Made by a program: the position numbers and the translations under genes
The notes under the pieces: model-generated
Databases searched by the model: none
What the model saw: the letters and a program-made list of their open reading frames with translations, nothing else
What the model was told of the DNA's origin: nothing
Part shown: piece after piece, positions 7,117 through 8,853 of the stretch
Numbering within the stretch: position 1 is the first letter of the stretch
How the letters are laid out: each line of letters opens with the position of its first letter
Assembly: GCA_021160705.1 (NCBI GenBank)
Contig: JAGHBZ010000090.1
Location: 1 to 8,853 of the forward strand
Direction of reading: 5' to 3'
From: Candidatus Sumerlaeota bacterium
Lineage (GTDB): Bacteria > Sumerlaeota > Sumerlaeia > MWCT01 > JAGHBZ01
DNA: 8,853 bases

Positions 7117-7392
7117 ACCCTGTTTGTTAAATTTGCTGCGTTAATAAAGAATCCGGGTGCGAACACTCACCACTCCGAATAGAAGAATAGAACCAGTAAA
7201 GCCAATTCCCGATTTCTTCAAGTATGAATTTCAAAGAATTGCCTATCGGTCAGAAGTTTCATTTGCTATACTCAAAACTGCCAGTATGGCATTTTGTTTC
7301 TTTACTCCTTGCATAACATATCTTTCCCGAAGAAAAGGAAAGCGCAAATTTTTCAAAGCAGGAGTTAGTTAGACTTTTTATCAAGATAAGAG

Positions 7393-7421
7393 TTGACTTA
7401 GGATATGTGATTGAGCAAAAT
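7393..7421 (+). promoter_or_regulatory. Sigma70-like promoter of the PLD gene
   Basis: TTGACT at 7393-7398 and CAAAAT at 7416-7421 are 17 bp apart. The -35 box differs from consensus at one base and the -10 box at two. It uses the same TTGACT -35 as the operon promoter at 878. Transcription would begin near 7428, giving about 50 nt of leader, and makes the PLD gene a separate unit. Confidence 0.5.
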
Positions 7422-7463
7422 GTTCGTCTTTTATTTGATTATATTATTCGTGTGATTAACCTT

Positions 7464-7468
7464 AGAGG
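7464..7468 (+). promoter_or_regulatory. Ribosome binding site of the PLD gene
   Basis: AGAGG stands 9 nt before ATG at 7478. The chosen start gives a clean signal peptide directly after the Met, which supports it. Confidence 0.6.
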
Positions 7469-7477
7469 AACCGAAAA

Positions 7478-8659
7478 ATGCAGAAAGTAAAATTTTGGGT
7501 AATTGTAATAGTTATACTGTTGAACTACATTGTTCAGGGCAAAGAGGTAGATGTGTGGTTTAATCATAGTGTAAACTCTGTGTGGGCAGAACCAACAACC
7601 AATACTGCTCACACAGTTGACTTGCGTGCAAAACTTATTGATTTCATCGCTTCAGCCACTACCTCACTGGACATTGCGGTCTACCGACTCTCTGATTCAC
7701 AGGTGAAGGATGCTATCTGGTCTCGATTTGCGAGTGGTGTGCCTGTGAGAATTATTGTTGACCACGACTACATTGACGAGCCAGAGATTGAGGACCTGAT
7801 TACCAGCGGTGTACCTGTGATTGATGACGCCTTCACTTCCCCAGTCTACCAGGGTAGTTACATATTTCACCTCAAATTTGCAATAATAAACGCACGCGAT
7901 AATACCAACACTGAGGATGACGCAGTATGGGTTGGCTCAGTGAATTTTACCAATCACGGTTTTTTTACGGAGTGCAATAACACACTGGAGATAAAAAATC
8001 ACACCCTTGCACAAATTTATACGACAGAATTCAACGAGATGTGGGGAAGCAACTCTGATAGCCCTGATAAACTCAACGCACACTTCAGCACCCAGAAATC
8101 AGATAATACCACTGACACGTTTGCTCTGGTGGGGACTGATGAAGACGATGAGGTCTATTTTACCCCACTTGAGATTGGCAACGTTGAGGAGAAAATCATC
8201 AATGCAATTAATTCCGCTGATTATGAGATTTATTTTTGTATCTTTACGTTTACACGTGACCCAATAGTCAACGCCTTGAAATCTCGCTACGACAATTATG
8301 GCGTAGAGGTCAAAGGCGTATTTGACAACTTTGGGAAAAATTGCATTGATAGCAAGTTCACTGCAATGCAAGACCATTTTGGTACTGACTCTATTCTCGC
8401 GTTAGGAGCGAGTTCTGACATCTACATCCATCACAAATATATGCTCATTGACCCGCGCCATCCCGGTAGCGACCCAATAGTCATCACTGGCTCGGCAAAC
8501 TGGACATCTTCTGGGTTCAACTACAATGATGAGACCGTGCTTATTATTCACGACCCTATCATAGCAAACCAATATCTCCAGGAGTTTGTGGCGCGCTTTG
8601 AAGAAGCCGGCGGCTCCCTCACCACAAGAGTCAATGACTGGCAACTCTTTGTATACTAA
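7478..8659 (+). CDS. Secreted phospholipase D-family protein with two HKD motifs
   Basis: The protein has 393 residues. Residues 1-21 form a Sec signal peptide, with K3 and K5 before a hydrophobic core at 6-19 and possible cleavage near VQG (19-21). This places it in the periplasm or outside. There are two PLD repeats. Repeat 1 has H131-L-K133 and GSVN (153-156), but N138 stands where HKD has Asp. Repeat 2 is canonical: H318-H-K320, D325, GSAN (338-341). The two histidines normally act as nucleophile and general acid in phosphodiester cleavage or transfer. Substrates in the family range from phospholipids to DNA, and nothing here separates these. Activity is likely because both His and Lys pairs remain; the Asn is unusual. 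No cell-wall anchor or C-terminal sorting domain is visible. It has its own promoter and is transcribed separately from the operon. Confidence 0.88.
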   Translation: MQKVKFWVIVIVILLNYIVQGKEVDVWFNHSVNSVWAEPTTNTAHTVDLRAKLIDFIASATTSLDIAVYRLSDSQVKDAIWSRFASGVPVRIIVDHDYIDEPEIEDLITSGVPVIDDAFTSPVYQGSYIFHLKFAIINARDNTNTEDDAVWVGSVNFTNHGFFTECNNTLEIKNHTLAQIYTTEFNEMWGSNSDSPDKLNAHFSTQKSDNTTDTFALVGTDEDDEVYFTPLEIGNVEEKIINAINSADYEIYFCIFTFTRDPIVNALKSRYDNYGVEVKGVFDNFGKNCIDSKFTAMQDHFGTDSILALGASSDIYIHHKYMLIDPRHPGSDPIVITGSANWTSSGFNYNDETVLIIHDPIIANQYLQEFVARFEEAGGSLTTRVNDWQLFVY

Positions 8660-8723
8660 CCCCTCCATCAGAAAGTAAGGAATAAAATGAGTGATATTTA
8701 TGCTTTTTCCTGAGTAATCGCAA

Positions 8724-8753
8724 CTTCACCTGGTGAGGGTCCAGGTGGTGAAG
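8724..8753 (+). terminator. Hairpin after the PLD gene, possible terminator
   Basis: The outer arms CTTCACC (8724-8730) and GGTGAAG (8747-8753) enclose inner TGG/CCA pairs and a 7-nt loop, giving about 10 pairs with a 3-nt bulge. TGTTTTG follows on the plus strand. It is 65 nt past the PLD stop. The T-run is short, and the element lies over the last codons and stop of the convergent gene, so function is uncertain. Confidence 0.35.
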
Positions 8754-8853
8754 TGTTTTGAGTTGTAGCCGGTGCCGATGCCGGGTGTCCACTCAAGCCA
8801 GCCACGTCTGCCACCACCGCCGTTATCGTTAAGGATGACGGAAAACCCAAACC
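8726..8853 (-). CDS. C-terminal end of a probable carbohydrate-binding (CBM9-like) protein
   Basis: Forty-one residues and a TGA stop (8728-8726) are visible; the rest lies beyond the right edge. The text FGFSVILNDNGGGGRRGWLE (1-20) continues to WTPGIGTG (21-28) and ends FTTWTLTR. It resembles the last strands of CBM9-type sugar-binding domains: a hydrophobic strand, an Asn-Asp-Asn-Gly turn, a Gly/Arg stretch, Trp-Glu-Trp, and a final hydrophobic strand. Such domains usually sit at the end of secreted glycan-active or surface proteins. The other two frames either stop early or read as low-quality sequence. It is convergent with the PLD gene, 66 bp away. The family call rests on a short fragment recalled from memory. 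Confidence 0.55.
   Translation of the reverse strand, partial: FGFSVILNDNGGGGRRGWLEWTPGIGTGYNSKHFTTWTLTR

Larger units (their letters stand above)
7117..7477. other. Intergenic region with possible gene remnants
   Basis: No convincing intact gene is seen. A GTG-started frame at 7157-7372 has no recognisable motif and no Shine-Dalgarno. In another frame, ATG 7224 to TAA 7316 encodes 30 residues beginning MNFKELPIGQKF, a style seen at the start of small bacterial proteins. The same frame stays open after the TAA until 7489 with protein-like text (SKQELVRLFIKIRVDLG). This could be a small decayed gene with an in-frame stop, or chance. There is no clear terminator for the operon that ends at 7116. 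Confidence 0.3.
7224..7489 (+). pseudogene. Possible decayed small gene interrupted by a stop
   Basis: One frame reads ATG at 7224, 30 codons, TAA at 7314-7316, then about 57 open codons to a stop at 7487-7489. The first part (MNFKELPIGQKFHLLYSKL) and the second part (FPEEKESANFSKQELVRLF) both look more protein-like than random sequence. There is no ribosome binding site before the ATG, and the second part overlaps the promoter and start of the PLD gene. Function is not recognised, and the call is tentative. Confidence 0.18.

Noticed and set aside
7117..7180. Rho-independent terminator after the ABC ATPase.
   Set aside because: Only a 4-bp pairing (GGTG/CACC) is present, with no T-run following it.
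7157..7372. GTG-started 71-codon frame after the operon.
   Set aside because: It has no ribosome site, no motif and low-complexity basic/aromatic text; another frame in the same region looks more protein-like.
1..8853. CRISPR array, insertion sequence, transposase, integrase or attachment site.
   Set aside because: No regularly spaced repeats, terminal inverted repeats, transposase motifs or duplicated target sites were seen on either strand.

Overview
The window is bacterial DNA. It has Shine-Dalgarno sites, sigma70-like promoters, a bacterial C-family polymerase homologue and a Sec-type signal peptide. Base composition is moderate and slightly AT-rich, with no obvious compositional break. 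The mix of a PknB-like pseudokinase, a B12-type radical SAM protein, secreted proteins and a second, degenerate DnaE suggests an uncultured lineage with a Gram-negative-type envelope, such as a WOR-3/Stahlbacteria-like group. That placement is a guess from gene style, not from a marker gene.

Layout. (1) Positions 1-815, minus strand: the N-terminal 271 residues of a Ser/Thr-kinase-fold protein that has lost its catalytic motifs. It starts at TTG, has no in-frame ATG near its start and runs off the left edge. (2) Positions 816-1104: a divergent intergenic region with a good plus-strand promoter (TTGACT-18-TAAAAT), two small dyads over or beside its -35 box, and a leader of about 190 nt. (3) Positions 1105-7116: a tightly packed three-gene plus-strand operon. 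It encodes a DnaE homologue whose polymerase site appears destroyed, a radical SAM protein with a B12-binding-like N-terminus plus a beta-sandwich and coiled coil, and an ABC ATPase without a permease. The genes overlap by 26 nt and 4 nt. (4) Positions 7117-7477: an intergenic stretch with possible gene remnants and a second promoter. (5) Positions 7478-8659: a secreted two-HKD phospholipase D-family protein. (6) Positions 8726-8853, minus strand: the C-terminal end of a probable carbohydrate-binding (CBM9-like) protein, convergent with the PLD gene.

How the genes may work together. The most notable feature is the central block. A replicative-polymerase homologue has all three catalytic aspartates substituted and the fingers region largely deleted. 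It is co-transcribed and translationally coupled with a radical SAM enzyme and an ABC ATPase, and is transcribed divergently from a pseudokinase. The two inactivated enzymes share one control region. No described system that I know has this composition. The joint function is unknown and I do not assign one. The PLD gene and the right-edge gene look like separate transcription units concerned with the cell surface or exterior.
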